Assembly (NCBI GenBank): GCA_035353615.1 | Contig: DAOPZY010000001.1 | Span: 62,001-126,000 of the forward strand | Length of the DNA stretch: 64,000 bases | Source of the DNA: CAXXOK01 sp035353615 | GTDB lineage: Bacteria; Bacillota; Clostridia; Christensenellales; Aristaeellaceae | Direction of reading: 5' to 3' | In this document: in pieces, positions 1-8,885 of the stretch | Numbering within the stretch: position 1 is the stretch's first letter | Layout of the letters: every line of letters starts with the position of its first letter | Position numbers and translations under genes: made by a program | Notes under the pieces: generated by a model | Database searches by the model: none | What the model was told of the DNA's origin: nothing | Seen by the model: the letters and a program-made list of their open reading frames with translations, nothing else

Positions 1-498
1 GCCGGCGAAGGATACGTCATAGCTGCCGGTTGTGTAGTAATTGGAGTAGTCATACAGGTAAATAGCGTCGTTGGCGACCACCTTGTTGCGCTTGGAGCTT
101 TCCACAATCACGCTGTTAGCCGCAACGTCGTCGGTGGTGTACTTTGCGGTAAACTTGGGCTGCACAACGGGGTCCACGGTGTTCACGGTGATTTTGTCGC
201 TCAGCGCCTTATAGCGGTTGAGCAGTTCCAGCGTGGTTGCATCCTCGCTGCCTTTTTCAGCCACAAGGGTCAGCGTTATGTTTTCGTTCAGGTTTTTCAG
301 CAGCTGTTCTGTTTGCTCGGAAAAGGTAAACAGCTTCTGGGCGGTGGTGTCAATCTTGGTGGCGGTTGTGGGCAACTGGCCTACAAAGATGTTGACCGCG
401 ACCACTACCAGCACCACAATCACGGATACCAGCACCGCGTACCCGCCGCTTTTAAACCGGCGGGTTTGAAATACCGAGGCCTTGTGTTGCTTATTCAT
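1..498 (-). CDS. GldG-like ABC transporter auxiliary protein (partial)
   Basis: The reading frame starts at ATG 498 and stays open to the left edge, so only about 166 N-terminal residues are present. After a basic N-terminus (MNKQHKASVFQTRRFKSGGY) there is one hydrophobic segment, then a soluble region with the pattern KLFTFSEQTEQLLKNLNENI and later NRYKALSDKITVNTVDP. This matches the ABC_transp_aux/GldG family, extracytoplasmic partners of ABC-2 exporters. It lies 15 nt downstream of the permease gene, so the three genes at 2357-1 read as one GldA-GldF-GldG type operon. In Bacillota this module is not tied to gliding, and its substrate is unknown. The family is inferred from the N-terminal half only. 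Confidence 0.7.
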   Translation of the reverse strand, partial: MNKQHKASVFQTRRFKSGGYAVLVSVIVVLVVVAVNIFVGQLPTTATKIDTTAQKLFTFSEQTEQLLKNLNENITLTLVAEKGSEDATTLELLNRYKALSDKITVNTVDPVVQPKFTAKYTTDDVAANSVIVESSKRNKVVANDAIYLYDYSNYYTTGSYDVSFAG

Positions 499-513
499 AC
501 GTTCATTCCTCCC

Positions 514-1377
514 CTAACTCCAGCGCCGTTTCTCCACAGCCTGCACCGTGAAGAAGCAAAAGAGCGCCGCTACGGAAATAAAGTACACAAGCCCCGTGAG
601 ATCAAAGATACCGTTGGTGAAGTTATCCATCCGGTCAAAAATGGCCAGCGCGCCCAGCGCCTTGGTAAAGGCTCCGGCAATGGCCGTGGGGGAAATCAGG
701 TACAAAAGCGCCAGCGGCACAAACGTGATTACCGCGGTCAACCCCGCGGCAGTCCAGCTCTTGGTCATCAGCCGCACAATCAGGCTTAAAAGGAGCGCGA
801 CGATCATCAACGAGAGTGTGGAGGCCAGCGCAGTGGAAGTCATCAGGTTGGATAGCGCGGTCATCAGGTAGCAGAGGATCAGCGTGCCCAGGCACATCAC
901 AGCGGCGATCAGCTGGTTTTCCGTGATGCTGGACATGAACATGCCCACTGCGATCAGCGCGCAGCCAAGCAGGAAAAACGCGAAGATGCTGCTGTACGCG
1001 CTTGCGTAGCTGATGGTGCCAAAGCTGCCCACCAGCAGCGGGTAGAACGAGACCACCGCCATGGGGATCGCCATCAGCGCCACCATCGCAAAGTATTTGC
1101 CCAGCACCATATCCAGTACGCTGATGGGCAGGGAGTAGAGCAGCTGATCGGTGTTTTGCTTGCGTTCCTCAGCGAAAACGCGCATGGTGAGCACCGGCAC
1201 CGCAATCAGGAACATGAAGGTGCTGCTCTTAATCACATACTCAAAGCCCGGATAGGCATACTTGAGGTTGAGCGCCGAGGTATAGATACCGATGAACAGC
1301 AGCACAAACGCGATGAAAACATAGCCCATCATGCCGGTAAAGTAGCTTTTGAACTCACGTTTGAAAACGGCGATCAT
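514..1377 (-). CDS. ABC-2 type permease (GldF-like)
   Basis: This 287-residue membrane protein starts MIAVFKREFKSYFTGMMGYV and shows about six hydrophobic segments. The signature VRVFAEERKQNTDQLLYSLP between the second and third segments is typical of ABC-2 permeases. The ATG overlaps the stop of the upstream ATPase gene by 4 nt (positions 1374-1377), so the two are probably translationally coupled. The protein would form the membrane channel of the exporter energised by the 1374-2357 product. The substrate cannot be read from the sequence. Confidence 0.85.
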   Translation of the reverse strand: MIAVFKREFKSYFTGMMGYVFIAFVLLFIGIYTSALNLKYAYPGFEYVIKSSTFMFLIAVPVLTMRVFAEERKQNTDQLLYSLPISVLDMVLGKYFAMVALMAIPMAVVSFYPLLVGSFGTISYASAYSSIFAFFLLGCALIAVGMFMSSITENQLIAAVMCLGTLILCYLMTALSNLMTSTALASTLSLMIVALLLSLIVRLMTKSWTAAGLTAVITFVPLALLYLISPTAIAGAFTKALGALAIFDRMDNFTNGIFDLTGLVYFISVAALFCFFTVQAVEKRRWS

Positions 1378-2357
1378 TCTTTGTCGCCTCCTTCTGCAAC
1401 GGCGGGGGCGGGTTGCGCGGTCGCGCCCTCGGCGGTAAGGGTCAGGAACACGTCCTCAAGGCTCTGCTTCTCCCGCGCCATAGCGACGATTGCGCAGTTG
1501 GCTGCCGCAAAGGCGTAGAACAGGCGCTCGCGCACGTCCTCATCGGTCAGCACGCCGATTTCAAGCTCGGTTTCGGCATCGCTGATCGCTTTGCTGGTAC
1601 GCAGCTTAACCGCGTCGCCCAAGGTGGCGACAATCCCGGCCGCCTGTGGTTCGCCCGCAAGCACGCTCAGCTTCAGGGTCTGCTCGTGTTCCGCGTGGCG
1701 CTCCAGGTTTTCAGGCGTATCCTCGGCGACCAGCTTACCGTTGGCAATGATAATCAGCATATCGCAAACCGCGCTGATTTCCTGCATAATGTGGCTGGAA
1801 AGCATCACGGTGCGGTCACGGCCCAGCTCGCGGATCAGGTCGCGGATTTCAATCAGCTGCTGCGGATCCAGCCCGACAGTCGGCTCGTCCAGAATGATTA
1901 CCTTCGGGTCGCCCAATATGGCCTGAGCAAGGCCGACGCGTTGCCGGTAGCCTTTGGAGAGGTTTTTAATCAGGCGCAGGCGCATGTCCGTAACGCCGGT
2001 TTTCTCCATCACCCGCGCCACCTCGGCGCTGAGGCCCTTGGCGGGTACGCCTTTAGCCTCGGCCACAAAACGCAGGTAATCAATCACCGTCATATCCTGA
2101 TACAGGGGCGGCATTTCGGGCAGGTATCCAATACACTTTTTCGCCAGCAGGGGTTCCTCGAAGATGTCATGACCGTCCACCGTCACGGTTCCCTCCGTGG
2201 CGGCCAGACAACCGGTGATGATGTTCATCGTTGTGGATTTGCCTGCACCGTTGGGGCCCAGAAAGCCGTAGATCTTTCCGGGGTCGATGGTGAAGCTCAC
2301 ATGATCCACTGCGGTGTGGTTGCCGTACACCTTGGTGAGATTTTGAACCTCGATCAA
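1374..2357 (-). CDS. ABC transporter ATP-binding protein (GldA-like)
   Basis: A 327-residue ABC ATPase with Walker A GPNGAGKST, Q-loop region YLPEMPPLYQDMT, signature LSKGYRQRVGLAQAI and Walker B VIILDEPTVGLDP followed by SSHIMQEIS. I place the start at TTG 2357 because GGGAGG lies 7 nt upstream and the family-typical opening IEVQNLTKVYG begins there. The frame stays open upstream to 2540 but that stretch contains no homologous residues and overlaps a terminator. The C-terminal 90 residues form the regulatory extension common in this exporter group. It drives the GldF-like permease immediately downstream. Confidence 0.9.
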   Translation of the reverse strand: MIEVQNLTKVYGNHTAVDHVSFTIDPGKIYGFLGPNGAGKSTTMNIITGCLAATEGTVTVDGHDIFEEPLLAKKCIGYLPEMPPLYQDMTVIDYLRFVAEAKGVPAKGLSAEVARVMEKTGVTDMRLRLIKNLSKGYRQRVGLAQAILGDPKVIILDEPTVGLDPQQLIEIRDLIRELGRDRTVMLSSHIMQEISAVCDMLIIIANGKLVAEDTPENLERHAEHEQTLKLSVLAGEPQAAGIVATLGDAVKLRTSKAISDAETELEIGVLTDEDVRERLFYAFAAANCAIVAMAREKQSLEDVFLTLTAEGATAQPAPAVAEGGDKE

Positions 2358-2501
2358 TGTGATTCCTCCCGTTCGGATTGTTTTCGCCTTATTGTAGCGG
2401 TGAAGTATGAATAAATCTGAGTGTAAATGTGGCAAAACTTTGAACGCATCGTGAAGCTTCCATGAAACCCTGACCAATGGCTCAAAGGGCAAACCCAAAC
2501 G

Positions 2502-2531
2502 AAAAACCGGGCGGCAAACGCCTCCCGGTTT
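2502..2531 (-). terminator. Rho-independent terminator downstream of pepT
   Basis: On the minus strand AAACCGGGAGGC and GCCGCCCGGTTT pair around a 4-nt loop and run into TTTTTCG. It lies 150 nt after the pepT stop and before the ABC ATPase start, separating the two transcription units. I see no gene in the rest of the 2358-2680 gap. Confidence 0.75.
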
Positions 2532-2680
2532 GTGAATCATTCAGCTTTTTCCGCAAAGTGTGGATCGCGGTTTTCCAAACCCAGTTATGCCCTTTGACCT
2601 TGTTTCGCCGTAACCGGGTTTGGGGGCAGCTTTGAATTTCCCATTGGGTAACCGTTACGGGTCGTCTTACGGCGAATAAG

Positions 2681-3883
2681 TCAGCGGGCGCGAACCAGCT
2701 CCACCAGCGCGCGCGTGATCCGTTCCATTTCCGGCACGCTCACATATTCCAGCACGCCGTGCATGTTGTAACCGCCGGTCGGCATATTGGGGCAGGGCAG
2801 GCCCATGTAGGACAGGCGAGCGCCGTCGGTACCGCCGCGAATGGCAACCAGTTGCGGCTCGTCTCCGACGGCCCGGATGGCGTTGAGCGCACGGTCGATG
2901 ATTTCAGGATGCTCGTCGATCTTCTCTTTCATGTTGTAGTAGGTATCCCGGAGGGTCAGCTGGAAGGAGCCTTCGCCATATTTACCGTTGAGGTAGGCAG
3001 CCACCGCCTGAATGCGCTCTTTGCGTTTTTCAAACTTGGCGCGGTCATGGTCGCGAATAATGTAGTGCAGCGTAGCGTTCACCTCGTCGCTTTGGATGGA
3101 GCCAAGGTGGTAAAAACCTTCCCGCAACTCGGTATGCTCCGGGGTTTCGCTTTCGGGCATCATGCCCACAAACTCGGCGGCCATGCGGTTTGCGTTGCGC
3201 ATCTTGTTTTTCGCGGTGCCGGGATGGATGTTAAAACCGTGCACATGCACCATCACGGTGCAGGCGTTGAAGTTTTCGCATTCAAACTCGCCCGCGATGC
3301 CGCCGTCCACCGTATAGGCAAAATCCGCGCCAAAGCCCACCACGTCAAAATTGTTGGCCCCTTCGCCGATTTCCTCATCGGGCGTAAAGCCAATGCAGAT
3401 TTTTCCGTGACGGATGGAGGGATCGTTCAGCACCGTTTCGCACGCGGCCATGATTTCGGCAATGCCCGCCTTGTCATCACCGCCCAGCAGGGTTGTGCCG
3501 TCGGTCACGATCAGCTCATGTCCGATATGGCGGCTGAGGCTTTCATATTCGGTCGCGCGCATCACAGCGCCGTTGCCAACCGTGAGATCGCCGCCCTGGT
3601 ACTGCACGCACCGGGCATGCACCGGGCCGGTGGAAACTGCGTCCGCGGTGTCCATATGGGCGATGAGGCCAATGGCCGGCTGGTTTTCCGCATTGGCGGG
3701 GATGGAGGCGTACACATAGCATTCCGGTGACACGCGTACATCCTGCGCGCCCATTTCGGTCAGTTCCTTTTCCAACAGGCGGGCCATATCCCACTGTTTC
3801 TCGCTGGAAGGATGGGTTCCGCTGGTTTCGCAGGAACCGGAATCAATGGCAACATAGCGTAGAAAACGTTCTTTCGCGGTCAT
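2681..3883 (-). CDS. pepT: Peptidase T (tripeptide aminopeptidase)
   Basis: The 400-residue product has nearly the usual PepT length. It belongs to the M20 family of two-zinc cytosolic peptidases that release the N-terminal residue of tripeptides. Metal-site motifs are visible in order: IAHMDTADAV, LGGDDKAGIAE, TPDEEIGEGA, AYTVDGG and, near the end, GYNMHGVLEYV. The opening KERFLRYVAIDSGS is characteristic of PepT. A GGGGG ribosome binding site precedes ATG 3883. It is transcribed alone, away from the potassium operon, and would recycle peptides such as those imported by the transporter at 22-28 kb, although that link is inference. Confidence 0.93.
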   Translation of the reverse strand: MTAKERFLRYVAIDSGSCETSGTHPSSEKQWDMARLLEKELTEMGAQDVRVSPECYVYASIPANAENQPAIGLIAHMDTADAVSTGPVHARCVQYQGGDLTVGNGAVMRATEYESLSRHIGHELIVTDGTTLLGGDDKAGIAEIMAACETVLNDPSIRHGKICIGFTPDEEIGEGANNFDVVGFGADFAYTVDGGIAGEFECENFNACTVMVHVHGFNIHPGTAKNKMRNANRMAAEFVGMMPESETPEHTELREGFYHLGSIQSDEVNATLHYIIRDHDRAKFEKRKERIQAVAAYLNGKYGEGSFQLTLRDTYYNMKEKIDEHPEIIDRALNAIRAVGDEPQLVAIRGGTDGARLSYMGLPCPNMPTGGYNMHGVLEYVSVPEMERITRALVELVRAR

Positions 3884-3913
3884 ACAGGTTACCCCCTTGC
3901 TGTTATCGGTTTC

Positions 3914-3942
3914 AGAATAGCACTGATGCGGCCGGATGTAAA
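3914..3942 (-). promoter_or_regulatory. pepT promoter
   Basis: Read on the minus strand, TTTACA (3942-3937) and TATTCT (3919-3914) are 17 nt apart, about 30 nt upstream of the pepT start. It diverges from the ktrB promoter. Confidence 0.6.
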
Positions 3943-3974
3943 GCCGGGCCTTCCTTCAGCGCATATTTCTTCGC

Positions 3975-4003
3975 TGTACAAAAACGGCGCTTGGCGTTAT
4001 AAT
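3975..4003 (+). promoter_or_regulatory. ktrBA promoter
   Basis: TGTACA (3975-3980) and a perfect TATAAT (3998-4003) are separated by 17 nt. Transcription would begin near 4010, leaving a short leader that contains the AGGAGG used by ktrB. Confidence 0.7.
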
Positions 4004-4035
4004 ACGCGTTGAATAACCGTATGAGGAGGATTACT

Positions 4036-5424
4036 TTGTTACCAGTACGTTCGGAAAGACGGATTGCGTTTTTCCAGCGCACAATACGCCCGGAACGCGT
4101 GATGGCGCTTGGGTTCCTTTGTGTGATCCTGGTGGGCACGTTGCTGCTGACGCTGCCGATTTCAGCCAACAGCGGTCGATCGGTAGGCGTGCACAACGCC
4201 ATGTTTACAGCCACCTCGGCTGTGTGCGTTACCGGCCTGATAACCGTTGATACCGCGGATACCTACACAACCCTCGGCCGGGTTGTAATTTTACTGCTGA
4301 TCCAGATCGGCGGCCTCGGGTTTATGATTTTCGCCACGCTGGTGATGGTGGCGTTGGGAAAGCGAATCTCCCTGCGAAACCGCGTGCTGATCCGCGAATC
4401 GATGAACATGACCAGTCTTGGCGGGATGGTCCGGCTGGCCAAATGGTTTTCGATGCTTGCTTTCCTGATTGAGGGTAGCGGCGCCATTTTGTTATGTACG
4501 CGTTTTATACCGCTGCTTGGCTTCAAGCGTGGCCTATGGTACGGCGTGTTCCACGCGGTCAGCGCGTTTTGCAACGCCGGTTTCGATCTGTTTGGCGGGT
4601 TTAAAAGCCTGATCGACTTTCAGCATGATCCCGTGGTGCTGCTGACGATCGCGTCGCTGATTATCTGCGGCGGGTTGGGGTTCTCGGTAATCAATGAGTT
4701 TTTGCATAACCGCTTTCATTTTCACAAGTTTTCGCTGCACGCCAAGCTCGTGCTGGTGGTAACGGCCTTCCTGCTGGTTTTGGGCACGGCGCTGATGCTT
4801 TTATTGGAGTGGGACAATCCGGGCACGCTCGGGGATCCGTCGCTTTCGGTCGGGGATAAAATCCTCAACGCCTTTTTCCAGTCCACAACGCTCCGCACGG
4901 CCGGTTTCGCGTCGCTCAATCAGGCGGCGCTCACGGACAGTTCCAAGCTAATCAGCGTTATACTGATGTTCATCGGCGCATCGCCGGCTTCTACCGGCGG
5001 CGGCGTTAAAACCACCACCATGAGCGTGGTATTTTTGCTGGTTTTAAGCGTGGTGCGGGGCCGCGATACCGTCGGCGTTTTTGGCAAACAGCTTGCCGCC
5101 AACACGGTTAAGCGCGCGCTGACCATTGTGATTATCAGCCTTGGCATTGTGCTGGTATGTACGTGCGCACTGTCCATATCGGAACGCACAGGCAGTAAAA
5201 GCATGCTGGACCTGGTGTTTGAAGCCACATCTGCCTTTGCGACAGTTGGCCTTTCTGCGGTGAACACCGCAACGCTTAACCGTTTTTCACAGGCGCTGCT
5301 GATCCCGATCATGTATTTTGGACGCGTCGGGCCGCTCACTCTGGCGTTCGCGCTGGCCAGCCGCATGGAAAACAACCCGAAGAACCGCATTCACTACCCG
5401 GAAGACAAGATTATGATCGGATAA
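4036..5424 (+). CDS. ktrB: TrkH/KtrB-family potassium uptake channel subunit
   Basis: A 462-residue membrane protein of the superfamily of K+ transporters. Four pore-loop filter motifs can be read in order: AVCVTGLIT, AFCNAGFDL, TTLRTAGFAS and AFATVGLSAV, each followed by a hydrophobic helix, plus the flexible segment GASPASTGGGVKTTT of the gate loop. I choose TTG 4036 because AGGAGG (4024-4029) sits 6 nt upstream; the upstream TTG at 4009 coincides with the expected transcription start. The regulatory subunit gene follows after 16 nt. The two proteins together form the sodium- or ATP-gated KtrAB type uptake system in the cytoplasmic membrane. Confidence 0.92.
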   Translation: MLPVRSERRIAFFQRTIRPERVMALGFLCVILVGTLLLTLPISANSGRSVGVHNAMFTATSAVCVTGLITVDTADTYTTLGRVVILLLIQIGGLGFMIFATLVMVALGKRISLRNRVLIRESMNMTSLGGMVRLAKWFSMLAFLIEGSGAILLCTRFIPLLGFKRGLWYGVFHAVSAFCNAGFDLFGGFKSLIDFQHDPVVLLTIASLIICGGLGFSVINEFLHNRFHFHKFSLHAKLVLVVTAFLLVLGTALMLLLEWDNPGTLGDPSLSVGDKILNAFFQSTTLRTAGFASLNQAALTDSSKLISVILMFIGASPASTGGGVKTTTMSVVFLLVLSVVRGRDTVGVFGKQLAANTVKRALTIVIISLGIVLVCTCALSISERTGSKSMLDLVFEATSAFATVGLSAVNTATLNRFSQALLIPIMYFGRVGPLTLAFALASRMENNPKNRIHYPEDKIMIG

Positions 5425-5440
5425 CGGAGGGGCAACCGCT

Positions 5441-6097
5441 GTGAAAGAGAAAGTAAAGCAATATCTGGTATTGGGTTTAGGCCGCTTTGGCGAAAGCCTT
5501 GCAAAATCGCTCTGCCAGCTTGGGCACGAGGTGCTGGCGGTGGATTCCGATCAGGAGCTGGTGGACGCGATCGCCCCTTATGTAACGCAGGCCATCCAGA
5601 TTGACGCGACCGACGAAGGCGCGCTGCAGTCTCTGGGCGTGCGCAACTTTGACGCAGCCATCGTTTCCATCGGGCAGAACATGCGCGACAGCATTCTGGT
5701 GTGCGTGCTGCTCAAAGAGCTGGGCACCCCCTACCTGATTGCCAAAGCAACGGACGATCTGCACGCGAAAGTGCTGCGCAAGGTTGGCGTGGACCGCGTG
5801 ATCTTCCCGGAACGCGATATGGGCATGCGGTTGGCCAAATCTCTGCTGACGCCGAATGTTCTGGAAATGATCGACCTGAGCGACGATTATCAGCTGGTGG
5901 AAATTATTCTGCCTAAAAAGTGGGTTGGCAACACCATCATCGGGATGGATGTGCGCAAGCGCTTCGGCATCAGCATTCTGGCGATCCATCGCAGCGGCGA
6001 TTTTATCGTGTCCCCGGTTCCGGAAACCCAGTTTGAAACCGGCGATATTCTGCTGGTACTGGGCAAGAAGGACGATATCGACAATCTGGATCAATAA
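5441..6097 (+). CDS. ktrA: KtrA/TrkA-type nucleotide-binding regulator of potassium uptake
   Basis: The 218-residue protein begins with a Rossmann fold (VLGLGRFGESLAKSL, then AVDSDQELVD) that binds NAD or ATP. A TrkA_C domain from about residue 140 (LVEIILPKKWVG to LVLGKKDDIDNL) would sense cyclic-di-AMP in many Bacillota. GTG 5441 is preceded by GGAGGGG. It forms an octameric ring on the cytoplasmic face of the 4036-5424 product and gates it. Co-transcription with ktrB is clear from the 16-nt spacing. Confidence 0.92.
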   Translation: MKEKVKQYLVLGLGRFGESLAKSLCQLGHEVLAVDSDQELVDAIAPYVTQAIQIDATDEGALQSLGVRNFDAAIVSIGQNMRDSILVCVLLKELGTPYLIAKATDDLHAKVLRKVGVDRVIFPERDMGMRLAKSLLTPNVLEMIDLSDDYQLVEIILPKKWVGNTIIGMDVRKRFGISILAIHRSGDFIVSPVPETQFETGDILLVLGKKDDIDNLDQ

Positions 6098-6141
6098 ATT
6101 CGGCCGCCGCACCGGCGTGCCCTGCGCGGGGAGGGAACAGG

Positions 6142-6933
6142 ATGGAACCGTGGGCAGCTTCTCACTTTGACGTAAGCCAGTGCAAACCTTTCTTTCATGA
6201 GGGGGGCGAACAGGGCGTGCTCCTGCTCCACGGCTTCACCGGAAGCGTCGCGCACATGCGGCCGCTCGGGGACGCTTTGGCGGACAGGGGTTATACGGTG
6301 ATGGGCATTAACCTGCCGGGCCACGCAGCCACCGAAGGCGAAATGGCCGTAAGCGACGGTATGCAGTGGCTGAACGCCGCCCGCGACGCCGCGCTGCAGC
6401 TGCGCAAACACTGCAAAACCCTTACGGTGGCGGGGCTGTCCATGGGCGGGCTGCTTGCGCTTTTGTTAGCGGAGGAAGGGTTGCCCGACCGTTGCGTAAC
6501 CATTTCCACCCCAATGGCGACCCGCAGAAGGCTTTTACGGTTTGCCCCGCTGATTGCGCTGGTCAAACCCCGCATCAGTTGGGCGCCGACTGAGGAGCGA
6601 CATCAAATGCTCGATCAGCGGTTCGATTTCGGCTATTCCGGTTTTCCCACACGCAAGGTGGCAGACCTGAACCGCCTGATCCATCAGGCGCGTAGCAACC
6701 TGAGCCGTGTGCGTTGCCCCCTGCTGGCGGTACAAAGCACCGGCGACCGGGTGGTGTGGCCGGGAAGCGCGGACTGTATCTTAGCCGGCGTAGAAAGCCG
6801 CAGGAAGCAAAAACTGATTTTGGACGGCGTGCCCCATGTTTGCACCATTTCCCGGGAACTGCCAACCCTTGTAAGCGCGATGGATCAATGGTTGCAGGAT
6901 GAAGGGCGAGACGCCAGCCAGCAGCATTCATGA
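6142..6933 (+). CDS. Alpha/beta hydrolase, carboxylesterase/monoacylglycerol lipase type
   Basis: The 263-residue protein resembles Est30-type carboxylesterases. The oxyanion-hole motif LLHGFTGS, the nucleophile elbow GLSMGG, a candidate acid in STGDRVVWP and a catalytic histidine in DGVPHVCTI are all in the expected order. No signal peptide is visible, so it should be cytosolic. GGGAGGG lies 6 nt before ATG 6142. It follows ktrA by 44 nt and probably shares its transcript, which ends at the hairpin at 6941. The natural ester substrate is unknown. Confidence 0.85.
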   Translation: MEPWAASHFDVSQCKPFFHEGGEQGVLLLHGFTGSVAHMRPLGDALADRGYTVMGINLPGHAATEGEMAVSDGMQWLNAARDAALQLRKHCKTLTVAGLSMGGLLALLLAEEGLPDRCVTISTPMATRRRLLRFAPLIALVKPRISWAPTEERHQMLDQRFDFGYSGFPTRKVADLNRLIHQARSNLSRVRCPLLAVQSTGDRVVWPGSADCILAGVESRRKQKLILDGVPHVCTISRELPTLVSAMDQWLQDEGRDASQQHS

Positions 6934-6940
6934 GGGATAT

Positions 6941-6963
6941 CCCCCGCCGCGGCGGGGGTTTTT
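6941..6963 (+). terminator. Rho-independent terminator of the ktr-esterase operon
   Basis: A perfect palindrome, CCCCCGCCGCGGCGGGGG (6941-6958), is followed directly by TTTTT, 8 nt after the esterase stop. Confidence 0.9.
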
Positions 6964-7053
6964 CGGCAGTCTGACCCCTGTGAAAAGCCGCTGGGCGGTT
7001 CAGCCCAGAGATTTGGTCATCCCATACGCTCGGCCCCAAGGAGGTTTACTAAA

Positions 7054-8253
7054 ATGAAAACAGTCCTTTACCGGGTTTCCCAATGCTTCACGCACCTTGT
7101 GACGCTGATCGCCCCGTGGCGCATTCCCCTCACGCTGGAGGGCGAAAATAGCGTTCTTCGCCTTGCGGGTCAACTGTCGCAAGATGGGATTCAGCGCCCG
7201 CTGCTGATTACCGGCCCGACGCTTCACCGCCTTGGCGTGCCCAACGGTTTCATCCAAGCCCTTGAAAACGTGGGGATTCCCGTAACCGTTTTCGACCGGG
7301 TGGATAACGATCCAACCCTTGCAAACGTTGAGGATGCCTATGCCTGTTACCGGGAAAACCGGTGCGATGCCATCATCGCTTTCGGAGGCGGTTCGCCCAT
7401 GGATTGCGCCAAGCTGTGCGGCGCGCGCGTAGCCAATCCCAAGCGACTGATTCCGCAAATGCGGGGTATGCTCAGGGTTCGCCGCGCGCTGCCCCCGCTG
7501 TATGCGGTACCCACCACGTCCGGCACCGGCAGCGAGGTTACCCTTGCCGCTGTGGTTACGGATGAAAACCACCGGAAATATGCCGTCGGCGATTTTTGCC
7601 TGATCCCCAGGGTCGCGGTGCTGGACCCCTTGCTCACGCTCGGCATGCCGAAAAGCGTAACCGCGTCATCCGGTATGGATGCGCTTTGCCATGCGGTGGA
7701 ATCCTATATTGGCCGCAGCAACACATCCCAGACACGCGCCGACGCATTGAACGCTGTCCGGCTGGTGTTCGCCCATTTGGAAACCGCCTGTGAAAACGGC
7801 GCAGACCGGACTGCGCGCGCCGCCATGCAAAAAGCGGCATACCTTGCCGGTTTGGCGTTCACGCGCGCCTATGTGGGGTATGTGCACGCCATCGCGCACG
7901 CGATCGGCGGCCGCTACGGCGTTGCGCACGGTCAGGCATGCGCCGTCGCCATGCCGACAGTTTTGCGCGCTTACGGCAAAGCGGCATACCCCGCGCTGGC
8001 GGAACTGGCTGATGCCGTTCAAGTGGCTCCGGAGCTTTCTTCTCCCGCGCAAAAAGCCGAGGCTTTCATCGAAGCCCTAGAAGCGCTCAACCGTCGCCTT
8101 GGTTTCTCCTGCGGGTTTGCCCAACTGAAGCGGGAGGATATCCCCCTGTTGGCTTCCTTAGCCGCCAAAGAAGGCAATCTGGCCTATCCCACGCCTAAAA
8201 TTCTGTACCAGCCCGCTTTGGAAAAGGTTTTGGAAAAGTTGCTGTTGGCCTAA
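7054..8253 (+). CDS. Iron-containing alcohol dehydrogenase
   Basis: A 399-residue group III (Fe-dependent) alcohol dehydrogenase. The dinucleotide-binding GGGSPMDCAK and TTSGTGSEVT motifs are present. The metal ligands are an Asp and His in SSGMDALCHAVESY and two His in VHAIAHAIGG and GVAHGQACAV. AAGGAGG precedes ATG 7054. It would interconvert alcohols and aldehydes with NAD(P)H, as in the butanol or 1,3-propanediol dehydrogenases of fermenters. The N-terminus carries about 25 residues (VLYRVSQCFTHLV) before the usual family start. It is not obviously in an operon, and the substrate is undetermined. Confidence 0.92.
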   Translation: MKTVLYRVSQCFTHLVTLIAPWRIPLTLEGENSVLRLAGQLSQDGIQRPLLITGPTLHRLGVPNGFIQALENVGIPVTVFDRVDNDPTLANVEDAYACYRENRCDAIIAFGGGSPMDCAKLCGARVANPKRLIPQMRGMLRVRRALPPLYAVPTTSGTGSEVTLAAVVTDENHRKYAVGDFCLIPRVAVLDPLLTLGMPKSVTASSGMDALCHAVESYIGRSNTSQTRADALNAVRLVFAHLETACENGADRTARAAMQKAAYLAGLAFTRAYVGYVHAIAHAIGGRYGVAHGQACAVAMPTVLRAYGKAAYPALAELADAVQVAPELSSPAQKAEAFIEALEALNRRLGFSCGFAQLKREDIPLLASLAAKEGNLAYPTPKILYQPALEKVLEKLLLA

Positions 8254-8535
8254 CCGGGCCTCCGGTGTTCCAAAGCCGATCCTCTCTTTGTCGTCGGGGG
8301 TGTAACTGCCGGTTGAACGCCAATGCCCACTCCCGCCTGCGTATCGTATAACCCATCCGCACAGGCAAGGCATGACACGCGCTGCGCAACGTGAAAAACG
8401 CTTCCGGATACGCGCCTTCGGCATCCGCGCTTAGCCTATAAATACTCCTGACAACACGGACCGCCCGCATCCCAGTCCGGGAGCGAGCGGCTATTTCATA
8501 TTCTGTTGACGCTCTGTTCAGCATGAGCGTTTCGG

Positions 8536-8640
8536 GCTTAACCAGTCGCTAAGCGCCTCATTTTCCATAGCATATGTGCTCGTCATCGCGCACGCGGTCA
8601 GTTGTCGTTACGGCGTTACGCACCGCTCGGGGCCAAACCC
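8536..8640 (+). pseudogene. Decayed fragment of an iron alcohol dehydrogenase
   Basis: One frame here reads SIAYVLVIAHAVSCRYGVTH, which aligns with RAYVGYVHAIAHAIGGRYGV of the intact enzyme at 7054-8253. Over 8581-8625 the DNA matches 7888-7932 at about 36 of 45 positions, counted by eye. The frame ends in TAG at 8641 and has no start. No homology was evident on either side, so this looks like a remnant of a former tandem copy. The remaining 8254-8885 gap shows no convincing gene in either direction. Confidence 0.45.
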
Positions 8641-8704
8641 ATAGGCCTTTCCGGTACATGAGCGGGATCACATCCGCCGGAACTGTAAGGCCTCAAACGC
8701 TTCG

Positions 8705-8732
8705 GCCCTGCCCCGCCATCCACGGGCAGGGC
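8705..8732. repeat. Perfect 9-bp stem-loop in the 8254-8885 gap
   Basis: GCCCTGCCC and GGGCAGGGC flank a 10-nt loop. Neither strand has a T-run after it, so it is not a canonical terminator. Confidence 0.5.
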
Positions 8733-8885
8733 AGCCATTCCGAATAAAGGCACACCGCTTCGGGCTTTCTGTCCCCGGGTCAAAAACCGTCTGTCGCAAT
8801 CGGATCGCCCCAAACAGTCGCTTTCGTGCCGCGCCTGTTTTTCAAAGCAGCCCCGCGCCATGCGGTTTAGTACTCCTCAACCCCG

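Noticed and set aside
8616..8861. Minus-strand 81-codon frame in the 8254-8885 gap
   Set aside because: No ribosome binding site, no recognisable motif, and it covers the hairpin at 8705 and the dehydrogenase remnant.
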